A DNA stretch of 64,000 nucleotides from Pegea sp. RAD2-039 (lineage: Eukaryota > Chordata > Thaliacea > Salpida > Salpidae), in contig JAQGEQ010000258.1 of assembly GCA_034620365.1 (NCBI GenBank), positions 496,001 to 560,000 on the forward strand, in the 5' to 3' direction. How positions within the stretch are numbered: position 1 is the first letter of the stretch; the number at the start of each line of letters is the position of its first letter. The notes beneath the pieces were generated by a model. That model made no database searches. It was given only the letters and a program-made list of their open reading frames with translations, and was not told the origin of the DNA. Of the stretch, positions 1 to 13,000 are shown one piece after another. The position numbers and the translations under genes are program-made.

Positions 1-32
1 TAACTTCTAACCTATTCCAAATAAATTTTCAG

Positions 33-3000
33 AATGTATTTAAAAAATCCGATGGAGCCACCCGATCTCATTGACATGGAAACTGTCTTCGACAACTTAT
101 CTTTAGATGAAATACAAATAATTTCAAATAATCCAGATAGCTCGTCCTACTACGACGAGGTACCAGTTGAAGGTAAGCATTTTGGTCACTACTAAAAACA
201 ATGATGCCAAGTGGTTTGAGAATCGTTTACAAGTTTGTCAACTTTTCATTTGTAGATTAGAACAAGTTTTGAGTTATTTTCACTTGATTATAATGAGAGA
301 GTAAATCAAATGTTTTAGATTGAAATTTAATTGCTTAATATTTAATAATCGTTTAGAAAGAAAAAGAAAGAACATAATACACTAAGGTATGTTGATGTTT
401 ATCTTTCATGATTAAGTTGAAATCGATTGATTTTTCATCTTAAACCTTTTTTACGGCTTTCATTTTTTCATTTTTTAATATTCTTTTTGAAAAGTTTAAT
501 TTTGCAAATATTTCAGTTGTTAGAAAAAGAAATTTATAAAAGAAATTAGTCAATTAGATGGATTTAGTTAAAAAGATGAGGTATATGTTGTTGAAGTCGG
601 TTTTTATGATTTATATTTTAATGATAAATTGGCTCTTTTGACATTTTATCACCAATTAAATTAAAAATAAATGATCTTCTCCAATTTTTGAAATAACTTA
701 AAAAACAATTTTTTATAAGAAAAATGATTTCTTTAATTACTCTTGGAGGCAGTAGAGAACTGATTTGAAAGGAAGTAGGTATTTACAAGCTGTTTATTTG
801 AAATGATCTCTTTATCTTCAAATATCTTCCGTTATATGGCGCTAGTAATTTGTGATAAATAATTCTCAGTATGGTTTTGTGAAGAGTTTTATCTTCAATC
901 TATAAAGTTTACGAATCATCAATCGAATTTGAATGAAATCTTTTAATTTGGTTGATAATTTTTTTGGGTATTTTCAAATTTCATTTTCAACCAACTAAAA
1001 TTGAAAGCGATAAATGGAATTTGTTTTCATTCATTTGATTACTTTAATTTGAAATGAAAATATTTTTCCTAAAAACTGTCACAACTTTTATTTAAAGTTT
1101 ACTTCTTTTAATGAAATGGAAAAATACAAAAAAAAATTTATATAAAAGATTTTAATTAAGGTTTGATTTTGTAAATAAATCAATTTAATCATTTCAAATG
1201 AGTCTTAGAGTTTAAATTTTCATCAATGCAATAGAAGTTTTAAAAATTAAATTGTTAAGTTTCGATAATACTTCGTTCTTAAACATATATCATATTTTAA
1301 TAAAATAATAAAGGTGTTAAAATTTAGAATACAAACTTTTATCGTTGTATGAGTGATAATAAGATTGCTCATCATATGATAGGGTAATTTTGAGGTAAAA
1401 ACGTTTTTTAAACTTTATTTATAATAAAGATTTCATAAAAGAATGTTTAGATAAAACATATTTTAATTATCAGATATAATTTTTCTGTTTTCAATCACTT
1501 TAACATAAAAATGATCTTGTTGTCATCATAATTTCTTAAGATTAAAAAGTCTTAGAAAAATTTTAACAACTTTATAGAGTCCCATTATCATTATCGGTTG
1601 TTTTTGGGAGTTATCTCAAATTAATTAATTTCTGTCTTCTGAAATGCAAAGATGTTTTTATAGATACAATATAGAAAGTGTCTACTCTAAAATAGAATCA
1701 ATTTAAAACACTGTTGGTTGCTTCTTTAAAAGGTTTGTTAGTTTGAAAATTTAACACAAAAAGCTTTTTATATGAATCGGTTGTTTATGTAACATTTTTA
1801 ATACGATCAAATAAATTCTATATTTAATTAAAATATATTTCTGAAGTTATCTAAGCTTTGTCTGAAATCTTTATCAGAGTTTTATTGACATTAATCTGAT
1901 TATTAGATAAGTTGTTGGAATCAAATCTTGATTAATGTAAAAATGAAAGAATTTTGTAAGTTTACATCATAATCATTTCGAATTTACTTGTTATGAAGAA
2001 ATTGTTGAAATTTTTAGTTATAGGTTTGATATTTTGTAAAGTGAATTTATTTAATATATATAAAACTCTTTCAAGGTAAGATTACTGTAAATTTTATTAT
2101 AAATTTAAAAGTATTTCTGTTTCAATCATTTTCAGTCATTTTTAATTTTAATTTTTTTATTCTAAATTTATCAGTTTGAAATCATTTTGCCTCTTCTGAA
2201 AATTAACTGTTTATTTTTTAAATTTATTTTATTTTTTATCAAATGATTGATAAATAACTTTTGTACTCGAAAACAGTTGCTAGTTGATTACTTTTGATAT
2301 TTTAGTTTAAATTTGTATTTTTGAAGAAAAAACTAATTTTTTTTATAGCTTAATGAGAAGAATATCAACTTTAGCTTCTAAATCGACTTTAAATGTTATT
2401 GATACGATTTTATTTAGGTATTAAATCTATACAGGAAGCGCAAATATTTGTGAAAAGTTCAAATAATGCAAGTACTAACTAAGTGATTTGAGAGAAGTGT
2501 CCTACTTCCTGACGCCTTTTCATGAAGTTGAATCGATTGTAAATGTGACCTAGAATTTCAAGTTTACATTAATTAAAACTTGACAAAACTCTAAAGCTTT
2601 TAATTATAACAAGAAATGAGAAAGGCACTATGAGCACTTTATAAAAAATATTTGGTATTTATTTAACTGTTTTTTCACGATGTTTTGTTTAATTAAATAA
2701 AATCAGTCAGAGAAAATCACATTTGGTGGTAGGCCTTTATTTGTTTAGTGGTATTTCCTTTTATTGACTTTTACTTGTTTTTGAAACCATTATCTGATTG
2801 TATTAACAGATGTAGTATTTAATAAATTTGTTATTTTTCATTTCTTAGTATTGTGTTTAAAAATATCAAGTCTAGACATATCTATTTGCTCAAATAATAA
2901 ATATAATTGTTGAAAGTATCAGGTTTCTACTGTGACTCAAAAATTGAACATTTAATCTTTCTATTGATGCGTAAAGTTTTATTCAAAGATGTACAATCTT

Positions 3001-6000
3001 AAAATAGATAATTTTAGGTGATTGGATTTTCCAGGACATTTAAGAAAGCTTAATACCAACACAAGTGACCTGTATTATCGGTTGTGTGGATTTTTAATCA
3101 AATCAAACTTAACAGTTGAATCAATTAGCTATTGTTTTGAAAAATTGTCCAACAACTTGAGCTTAATTGAATAAAGTCCAAGTATATTTTTAATCTTTGT
3201 TTGATTATATCACTTGAGCAATTATGTTGTAACTCCAACCTCTTCTCCTTTAAGCTTAAATAACTGAGAAAACTCAATGACAAGAAGCTAGATTTTATCA
3301 ATTTTTGTAGGAACTTTGTCCTTCAATCAACAGCTTTTTTTAAAGTTTTCATAAACTTATCTCTTTCAAAAAATATTGTTTCATTTAGAATCAATTTGCC
3401 CTTCTCAAAACTTCTTCTTTTTTCTACTTTCATATTAGTTTTTAAATGAAGGAAAAATTGAACTTCCAGCTTTTGAATTTTGTTTAAAAAATGTGTGAAC
3501 TGAAGCAATTAAGATGTTAAATACAAAATATGGGAAGTTGTGTACTTATGAATACATAAAATGATTTTTTAAATTAATCAAAATACACGTCTTTGTATAC
3601 AGTAAGAATGTATACACTAGCAACTTGAATGCTCAACAAAGTTCATGTATATTAGCACCTTCTGGTCAACTTCCTTTCCCACGATAAAACTTACTTTATG
3701 TTACGACTGAAGTTTTTACAGTATCATACAATTCCACTGTATCATCACACATAAGTATTATCAACAATTTCTGAATTTATGAATGAAGTTTTGATAATTG
3801 TCATGTTACTAGTTGGCGTAAAAAGCCAGGAAGTGACGATTAGGTACATGTAATCTATTATCAAGATGTATACAGTTTCATCATATCTTTTGATTGTCAC
3901 GATTTGATTTGGCTTTAGATATCCACCAATTTTTCAGCAAACTCTTTTTGGCGACATTTCAACTAATTTCTTCTCAATTTCATTTTTTTCAAACTTTAAA
4001 AATTGAGCTTTTGAATATTTTTTCCATTTCATATGATTTCTTTTCGAAATTTCTTTCGATTCACAAACGGGTAAGTTGTACTTTGAAAATTGAAAAAAAA
4101 ACATTTGATAAGAAAATAGTTTATATTAAACCAATTTCTTATCTGCTTTCTATTGCGTAATCAAACCAAGTAGATAAAAGTAAAGTTTTTATCAAATAAA
4201 AGAGGAACGATGACTTCTTAGCTTGCTTTTGATTAGATGTTTCAGCTATTTATATCAATTACATATTTGTGAAACAAAAAAAGCATCACAACTTTATGTA
4301 AGTTTAGTTTTTTGTGTAATTCTATTTGATTTTGTCAAAGATTTTCTCGATAAATCAGTCAACTGAATTGTTTACTACTTGAATAAATTGTGCAACAAAC
4401 TCTCAGATTACTGTAAATACTCTTTTAGGTTCTGATCAATAAAGTAAATAGAGATTTTGTCAATTTCAAGTCTTACTATTAGTCATATATATATAAACTT
4501 CACTTTCTCAAACAGCTTTATTTGGTTTTTACATAATTAGTCATCCGTAAAACAGGAAGTACTTCCTATGAATTTGTAATAAATGCCAATAAAATATTGA
4601 CTTGTTCCAAATTTTTCATTCTTTCTGAGGTTATTTTTATTACTTGTTTGAATATTCAAAATTCCGTTTTTCCTCCAAATATGATTTAATATTTTGTTGT
4701 TTGTAACAAATGTTGTTTTTGTGGAATAGTTCAAATCAGTTCTTACTTATCTAGTTTTGAAATTTCCTGTTAATTGATCATTATTTAATGAACCATTTAA
4801 TATAACATATTATTAAATTGTTGTTGTTGTTGTTGTTACAGCTACAGTTTCCAATTCATGTAACCTTTTATTATTTTTTTATGAAAATTATCATTAAAAC
4901 CATTAGTCATTTCTTGTTTAATTTGGCACAGAATTTTAAGACTGGTAAATGTTAACAGGAAAGTAATTTCTGATATTTTATTGATAATATTCTTTACAAA
5001 ATCCTCTTCTCCACTCTACATCTTCAACGTTCTCACAACTTTATCTTTCTTTACCCTTTAGATGTCAGTTGTGTTATAAGTAGATTTTATTAATTTTGAT
5101 ATGTGCGTATCACTTACTAAAAACATTTTTTATTTGATTTCCAATTAAAAAAAACAAATGCCAACTTTTGAAAAATGAAAGGATCAAATAAATCTTGGTG
5201 ATTTTCAAGTTATTTTGTTTTGCAAAAACTCAGATGTTTATCATCACAACTTTGTGTCCATCATAATATCTGTTTTAGGTTATATGTTTTTGCCATCTTA
5301 TATAAGTTAACAAATAATATTAACTAAAACTTTTCAAAGAATTTCGACATTCATAAATTTAAACTTAGAATAAAACTCAAAAACTGAAATAGTTAAAAAA
5401 ACCACAAATTCTTGAAGCTTTTTGTGTTGTAAGAAGTTATTTATAAAACTGAACAAAACCTTATTTAATCAATCCATTAGTTTTTTTTGTCAAATCTTTA
5501 ATTACATTTCATTCAAACAGCCAATAACTCCAAACTGATGTCAGTTTATTTGTTCATAAGTAATTAGAAAAATATTTGGCAACTAAATTGAGTTCAAAAG
5601 TTAGTTTTTTAATAATATTCAAATAACACCAACGCATGTGATGTCAGCCACTGAAACGTGCCTGAACCATCCGCTGTTGACCAATTCTCTTCAAACAACT
5701 TCTTTTCAACTAATCTAACTTTTACAGATTTTCTTTTAGTGATTATAAATACTATATCAAAATCCAAAGAAAGGTTTTTGAACCACTTGAGCTCTCTTCA
5801 GCATTTCAACAGTTCTGTTTCAAGTTTTTTATGCCAGCTAAGATATGATTTTTTTAGTAATTGACAAAATATTCTTCTATTTGTCTCTTTAAGTTTAGTA
5901 ACTTGCTAATTGAGAGTTTGTTGAAGTTAGATCTTTTATTCTAACAACTTGCTTTTATGTAATTTCTGATAAGAACGACTTTCTGTAACATTTATTCACT

Positions 6001-8476
6001 CTGAAACGTAGTACTATGGAGAAAAGCTTTTGATGCGATAAAAAACTGTTGTGAAACTTTCCTTTTTTACTAGTTCATCTGCTCCATTATAGGTTTTAAA
6101 AATAGCTGACTTTGTTCTGTGAGTTTATTTCGTTAACAAGTCAGCAACCTTCTGGTTAACCTTTTATTTTATTTCTTCATTATTTTTGCACAGGTTATGA
6201 TCAGATATTATTAAACAGACAACTAGTTAATCAGTTATTATCCTGCTTATTAATTACTTTTATAAAAAAGATTTGAAGGAATATTAAAAGATAGAATGAA
6301 ATTGAAAAGTATGTATGCTTTTGTAGGTCGACGTAGAGAAACTGGTAAGATATTTTATTTTTTATAAAAATAGTTTTAATTTATATTCATTTATTTTAAA
6401 TTTATGGTAGAGTTAATTTTTTTTATTTTTTTAGATGAGAAATACAAAACATCAAAAAATTGTAAAGAGAATGGTAATAAAAATGCCAGATTCAAGTAAA
6501 TGATTTTCATGATTACCTTATTTTCACTTAACAAAATTCGATATCCTTCTATTTTCAAACTTAATACTAAATAAATGAATGAAATGTCAAATTATTTCAT
6601 TGAGAAATGTCGACTACACTTTCTTATTTCCTTTTTTTGATAGTTTGGAGAAATAGATTTTTCGGTTAATAGTTGTATATTAAGCAAATAAAAATATTTT
6701 CACAAATAGTTTACTTAACATGAATAAGAAGGTAAATACTTCTACATCAATATTTACTTTTCAATTTTTTGACTTCAAATATGATATTTCTAGACCGAAA
6801 TGGCAGCCTGTCAACAAACCTGCCAAATCAACTAAAAGAAGTGAAAGCAAACAAGAAACTAATTCAACAAAAGACTCTAACAAGCGAGTCGAAGCTAGTC
6901 AAGAAAGTTCATCACATTCATCTATATTAGATCACTCTTTATCATCAGGTTTGCCTATCAATTGAATTTCGAATAAAAACTTCATCTAATCAACTTCTTA
7001 TTAGTTTCACTTCCTTCTCCAATCAAGACAACAAAATCAGCTGATAAAAATCTTTCAGTTTTTGATAAAGAATTTTCTTTTAATCAACCAACATCTTCTG
7101 AAAATCAATCATCAACAGATACTCCTAGTAAGTTGAAGTTGTAGGCGTTGTAGTTGATGATTGAAATGATCTTTATGTTTAGGTGCTCATAATACAAATT
7201 GGCAAACTTTTCAGTCCCCTTCTCAGTCGTATCTTACAACTGATATTGAAACTTTAAATTCTAATAAATTGAATCCTGATTCGAAATCCTTTGCTAACTC
7301 GACAGTTACGGATTCTACAACAAACTCGACTTTAGTTTTAAAAGATGATCAGTTTGAAGATTTGAAGAATGAAATGATGCAGCGTTATGGTTTCGTTAGT
7401 GTTGAAAAGCCACTTACTTCTTTCAATCCACAAAACTCATCAAATCAAACAAATAGTTCAAAACCAACCACACAAATTCCTACATCGAGTTTAAGAAAAG
7501 ATAATACTAATGACTCTTTCAACTGGAGTGAGATACCTCCTATTATTCCTCCTCGAGAGCCAGTTAGATCTTCACGATCTTCCCAACGTCACTTATCTGT
7601 ATCTTCTATATCTTCCACTTCTCAAAACTCATCAACTGTCTCTATCTTTTCTCCTATGCCGCCTTGTACCTCAACGCCTCTTATATTTCCAATCATGAAT
7701 AACGGCAAACAGGAATCCTTCACACACTACTACTTGTTTGCTGATAATAGAGTGAGTCTTCAGTTTGTTCAACTAAATCATCTTTTCATCAACAATCTTT
7801 CAGTCTAAAGAAGAAATTCGAAGAGAACAACTGAAAAGTAAACCGTTATGCTCTATCCCAAGACCTACTCCTTTAAATCATCCTCCAACTACAACTAAAA
7901 GTACTTTAGCTCCTCCTAGACCTCCTCCTCCAACGAGTCAATCTCTCATCTCTTCTCTGGAGTTCAACAAAGGTCAATTGGATCTTATGACTCAATTGTT
8001 TATCCTAACCACAAATCTTTTGTAGACGAGCTGGCATGTTCATCATTTGCTAGTGATACGTTTCCACCTCGTCGAGGTCGAGAAGTGAACAGCGATGATT
8101 TGAAAAACTCTTCGCTGCCAACTCATTGCAAGCAACAGAAGTTTGACTCGATGGGACCAACTCAAAAGTCGATGGTTTTACAATCGAAAGTGTTCGGAGT
8201 AACAAATGAAGACTGCCGATTTGCCCTCCGTCAAAACTCTGGTGATGTTGACCAAGCTGCAAAATATTTAAAAGTGAGTTGTTTCGATGAAAGTACTTCT
8301 CACTCACTTATATGTTTCTTCTTCAGATCGAACAACTGTATCGTTTGGGAGTGATGTCACGTGACATGTGTCGCAAGATCTTGAACTCTAGCAACTGGGA
8401 TCTTCAAACTTCTTCACAACTAGTTTTACAGCATCACAAACATTCAGATGATTCAAAGACTTCTTCAAAAAGATGA
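33..8476 (+). CDS. TNK2: ACK/TNK2-type non-receptor tyrosine kinase, C-terminal part (5' end lies outside the window)
   Basis: Only the region after the kinase, SH3 and CRIB part is present. Exon 33-172 encodes MYLKNPMEPPDLIDME, which matches the conserved YLGNPMDPPDLL segment after the CRIB region of ACK1. Later exons I can support are 6794-6948, 7005-7127, 7183-7751, 7804-7972, 8026-8273 and 8327-8476; all of these join in one frame. They encode a Ser/Thr/Pro-rich linker with a PPREPV motif, a segment like ACK1's LPIVRDGK..THYYL (here FPIMNNGKQESFTHYYL), a proline run (APPRPPPPTS), and a C-terminal UBA-like domain (VFGVTNEDCRFAL through AAKYLKIEQLYRLG to SNWDLQTSSQLVL), ending at TGA 8474-8476. 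Known family role: Cdc42-effector tyrosine kinase in the cytoplasm, with the UBA domain binding ubiquitin. Two possible microexons (6327-6344, 6435-6473) have good splice borders, but the phase entering 6794 does not fit them, so the 173-6793 structure is unresolved. A close second choice is the paralogue TNK1, but the UBA and PPDLL matches favour ACK. Confidence 0.85.
173..6326 (+). other. Large AT-rich intron region of the ACK gene
   Basis: It begins at a consensus donor (GTAAGC at 173) and probably ends at the acceptor before 6327 or a later one. I see no protein-like segment in it. The short open frames (for example 3323-3508 minus, 3894-4160 plus, 5658-5864 plus) have low-complexity Phe/Leu/Lys/Ser composition typical of AT-rich noise. 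One short exon may be hidden here, because the downstream exon phase is not met by the exons I can see. Confidence 0.6.
4818..4838 (+). repeat. (TTG)n microsatellite
   Basis: About six to seven tandem TTG units inside the large ACK intron. It has no other feature. Confidence 0.8.
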
Positions 8477-8576
8477 TAAAGATCATTTTAAGTTGTCACT
8501 TGATGAGATTGTCTTCTAGCCATTAGACCATAAACTTGCCTCTCTCGTTTATTTGTTAACTTATCAATTTCGATCT

Positions 8577-8582
8577 AATAAA
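8577..8582 (+). terminator. Poly(A) signal AATAAA of the ACK gene
   Basis: A canonical AATAAA about 100 nt after the TGA stop at 8474-8476. It is the first such hexamer downstream and is the likely end of the ACK transcript. Confidence 0.55.
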
Positions 8583-8599
8583 TATCTCCTAAATGTTTT

Positions 8600-9640
8600 A
8601 TCATATCTATTTGCTTTTTAGATCAGCACATCTTAAATTTCAGTCATTTACATTTCTATTTTCATTAACAGATATTTATATTTTTATTCCCAAATTTTCA
8701 GCAGATTTTCAAACAGCAATAATATGACTTTTTATTAGTAGTCTGTCGTTTTACTGGTTGATTATTTTTCATTTATTAAAATAAAACTTTTTATGTTGTA
8801 CTTTGCATGCTTTCAAGCTTATTATGAAGATATTTTTTTCATTTATTTTTAGATACCTTTAGCTTACTTGTCAATCATCATTTAGTTTTAAGGATTATCA
8901 AAATATTGCTGATATGATTTTTATTTTTGGATAATTTATTTAAAAAAGCATTTCTCTTAAAGCAAGCGTTCACGTTTTCACTGTTACTAATTAGTGAGAA
9001 ATCAATTTATAATTTTTAATCAAATCTTATTTCATTTACAAATAGATTTCAAAATACAATCTGGTCATTGTTAATAATTTTACTTAATTGGTTAAAATCG
9101 GAGTCAACTTCAACTTCAAGTTTTAACATTATTAGTCAAAAAGATTAAGTAGTTAATAGGAAAGACCTTCAACAATGTTTCTTTGAGTTCATCTACCGTT
9201 TACTATTTTAATACCAACTCTTAATACAAATAACTTAGTGCTACAAAATGCATTCTTAACCGTTAGGATTGGTTTTATGATTTTCGTCCAAGTTTTATAC
9301 TTAGATTTATCTCACCAACTGAACAGTTGGCACAAACTTTCTTTAATTACTTTTTAAGATAAATTTCAGCACGTTTTTACAGAATTGATTAAAATTTTTA
9401 TGTTGTAAATAATCCTAGTGATTAAGATTAACATCTATAAGACATGATTTGAAATATTGAGAAAACTTCATTAGATATTAAATATTTTCATACAACAATT
9501 ATAACAGCCATTTTCGGAGAATTTATCATAGTTACATTCCAATCTAATATATTCAACGAATTTGTGATTGGTTTAAACAATACAGTTTATTGTAATTTAT
9601 TAATCTTGCGATTAAAATTCATAAAAATTATTCACCATGA
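8600..9640. other. AT-rich intergenic DNA
   Basis: No coding segment, RNA gene or repeat that I can recognise lies between the ACK 3' end and the SINE candidate. The open frame at 9564-9749 runs into that SINE and does not look like a protein. Confidence 0.5.
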
Positions 9641-9647
9641 ATGTAGT

Positions 9648-10047
9648 GTCCATCTGTGTGGCAAAGCGGTTACCATAAAGCGGGTGGTTTCGGGCTCGAT
9701 TTCAAGTGGACACATCTTAGTCACAAGGAAAAGGCTAAAAAACAGGTAGAAGGGTCTCTTTGAGTCTGGTTAAATATCAACACTTTTGTGAGATGCAAAA
9801 AATCCGAATTTAGAATGGGAGTTGGAACCCCGTAGGCAGTTCGTCAATAACTCGATGGCGTTCTGGTAGCTCCAGCGACGCCAGCTGGGCGTATTTGCAT
9901 TACTCTGTCTGTTCCGCCGCATAACCTGGCTCGTTCAAGAGTGGAATCCTGTTGCTTGGGTAACAACTAGATATCTATAACTTCTACTCTGGCACACACA
10001 TATATATATACATGACCGTTCGCGGCCAAGGCGGGCCAGAAAAATGT
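9648..10047 (+). mobile_element. Candidate tRNA-derived SINE
   Basis: A 400-bp island much richer in G+C than its surroundings. Near its start, TGGCAAAGCGG (9659-9669) resembles a pol III A box (TRGCNNAGYGG), and GGGCTCGATTTC (9692-9703) resembles a B box (GGTTCGANNCC), about 33 nt apart and in the plus orientation. The body has no reading frame. A short (CA)n/(TA)n tract at 9993-10011 lies near the 3' end, followed by a last GC-rich block to about 10047. The head, body and simple-repeat layout suggests a SINE. No second copy of the body is in this window and I cannot name the family. Confidence 0.5.
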
Positions 10048-10049
10048 TT

Positions 10050-13000
10050 TTAAAAACATGTATTCTGATATCAATAAACAGGCTTTGAAATAATTGGATT
10101 TTGTTTTTTCATTATAATATTAAAGCTATTATAAAACGATATTTATATTTTAAATGTAATAAATGTTCATAATTATTATTTAAGATAGATTGAAGACAGA
10201 CTATTTCAGAATGATTTAGTTTTTTCGTCTATTATACTAAAAATTTAATAAATTAAAAAGCATTTTACAAAGCATCTATTCTAAGCATACATAAAATACT
10301 TTAGGAAATTGGCTTGAAAAGATATAAAATAGTTGAGAACAAAACGAAAACCAACAATTAAATTACAATTTAAAATCACTTTTAGTAAATTTTTAAAATT
10401 TGTTACAAATTGTGCTATACTGCCTGGCTCAAAATATGGTCTTTAAGCTGATGGCAATTTTCTAGAATAACTTTTTTAAAAACGCCTTTTTATCTGGCAA
10501 GTTGGATACAATTATTTTTGATTTCAAAACTGAATTTTCACACCACTAAAATCAATTGGGAAAATAGCTGTGCAATTTAATATTTACAAGATCAAAATAC
10601 AATCTTTATTTCTGAGCAAAGTATCTCCCTTTAATGTCTTGAAGTCTATGTTTTTAACACTTTCTAATACTTGGCTTAAAAAAGCCCATAACAAAACTTT
10701 TTGAATAACAAAACTTTATTTGTTCTTTAAATAGCTTCTATTTTGACTTCAAAGTTTTTTTTATTAGAAAACTGAAAATTTTATCAAATCTTTACCTCTG
10801 TGGCAACAAACATGATTTAGTTTTATTTTTTAACAACTTTTTATGATAATAAAGCAAGTAATTACATATTAAATAAAATTTGTTCATTTTTTCTTGAAGG
10901 AATTTTTGGGTTATTTCTTTATCGAGTTATTTAATCGAAAAAATTATTTGATATTTTTTTAATGCTTGAAATCTAATTTAATTTTTTCTTTTAAATTAAC
11001 TAAAACCATAAATATATAAACATCATTTATAGCAAATTTAAAAGCATAATGGTCTAGAATAGCATTTAGATCAAACGAGTTTTAAAAATGAATAAAAAAC
11101 TTGGTTGTGTCTTACTTAATACTTGTGTAAAATGTAAACTTATAAATTGAACAAAATATTTTATAAGCTGAAAGCACTTTAAAAAGTTTTCGGTTTTTAT
11201 CGTAAATTAAAAAATACCACAAAACCATAAACAAAATATATCCTTCTGGTTAAAGTGTTTATTTATAATGAAAAAAGCAGAATATTCTTCTCAATCTATT
11301 TTAAGTTTATAAAATTTATAAGCATAAGCATTTTTCAACAAAAAAATGATTAGTAATTAAATTAAAACCACTTAAAATGTTATCTTTAACATCTCAGTAT
11401 ATGACTAAATAGTGCCATTGCATCTGCATTAAATGAAGAAAAGACCATAGAATTAAATCTAGACAGTAGTCAACCTCGATGATACTGTCCTAGGTTACTG
11501 GGTCGGGTCGCAGAGCAGAAGATGACTTTTGCAGACAAAAAAAGTTTGATATAAAAATCAAAAGTTATTATTTATTCTAATCAGCAAGTTCCGAAAAACT
11601 ATTTTTTTCCTTAGCTTATCGAGTTTATTAGCAGAAAGCAACTACTTTAATGCAAGGTTTGTTATTGATTCATATTTTATTTATTTATCAAGTAGGTTAT
11701 AAAGACAAACTATTTTGATAACATTGAAACTGTTGTTGGCAGTAAACTTTGAAACTTCGTGAAAGATATGATTTTAATTTTAAACTTACATTATAATAAA
11801 TCTTAGATTATTAAATTACATTTAAACAAATTTAAGCTTTAGTTTTTTAAGTGATTCTTATCAAAACTCTGATGTCTATATAAGCCACAGAACCAAAAGT
11901 GATTAAAATATCAGCTTTAAATAATCACTTTGTCATCATTTTAAAACTATATCAAAAGATAAATCAATTATCTTGTGATTAAACCTTAAAAAGAATTGAC
12001 AGCTTTTTATCAGTACGTTTGAACAATTGATTGTCTAAACTAAAGTAGATAACTTTTTTTTTAATTCTGTTTTTACTTTAACTTCAGCTCAAAAGTTTCA
12101 AAATAATGTTACTCTGAATATGGACGTAAATATGAGGTGCTTTATGAGGTACATTAGGAAATTACTAAACAGTTTTATAATATTAAAGCTATATTACAAT
12201 ACTTATAAGAAAATTCTTGTTGTATCAAAGTTAATTTAGAAACCTGATTTTAAAAAAATTATAAAAAGACGATTTTGTTCTTTATAAATGAAAACTGTTT
12301 GATGGTTTCAACCACTAATTTAAAACAATAAAACTTTACCATAACTTTACTTAATAGTTTGCATTGCTATGAGCAAACGAGTCAGGACCACCCACTGTTA
12401 CTGATTTATATAAGTGACGTTTCTTTCTTTAATCAGTAAAGTTTTATGTTGGTTGTGTCTGTTAACTGATTAAGAATTAATAACTGAAAATTATTGTTGG
12501 AAACTTATGTTATTTATTATCAAATTACATTTTCAATGAAAAAATTAAAGTTTGATTTGTTATAAAAAATGAAATCTTACAACTTATTTGAAGAGATTTT
12601 TACGAGTAAGAAAGCTGATTCTCAGAAATCTTTTGAGTTAATTTTGACTTTAATCGCAGATTTTTATAGAATTTTCTTCTAGGAAATTTTCTGGTTAGAA
12701 AATAATAATTTATATTCCTTAATTGAATTTAATTAAGCTATGAAATCTTAACAAATTTTTTCACTATTCATTTTAATTGACATAAATCTTCAAACAGATT
12801 GGTAAAAGGATATCAAAGAATTCAATTATTTATTAAATTAAACTAATTATCTTTTAAATTATTTAAATTCTTCTTTTTAAGCAATAAAAAACCTTTAAAA
12901 TAACTGATTCTACTTAAAAAGCTAATATTACTTTGAATAAGTAAACTGTTTGAAACTGTAAAGTTCTAATTTAGAAATTAAATATTAATTTTAAAACTAA

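Noticed and set aside
3323..6000. Short open frames in the large ACK intron
   Set aside because: Low-complexity Phe/Leu/Ser/Lys composition, no conserved motif and no splice-consistent neighbours; typical of AT-rich DNA.
9648..9720. A true tRNA gene at the SINE head
   Set aside because: The A and B boxes are too close together and no cloverleaf with a paired acceptor stem could be drawn.
9564..9749. 61-codon plus frame over the SINE head
   Set aside because: The segment is better explained by pol III promoter boxes; the translation has no protein character.
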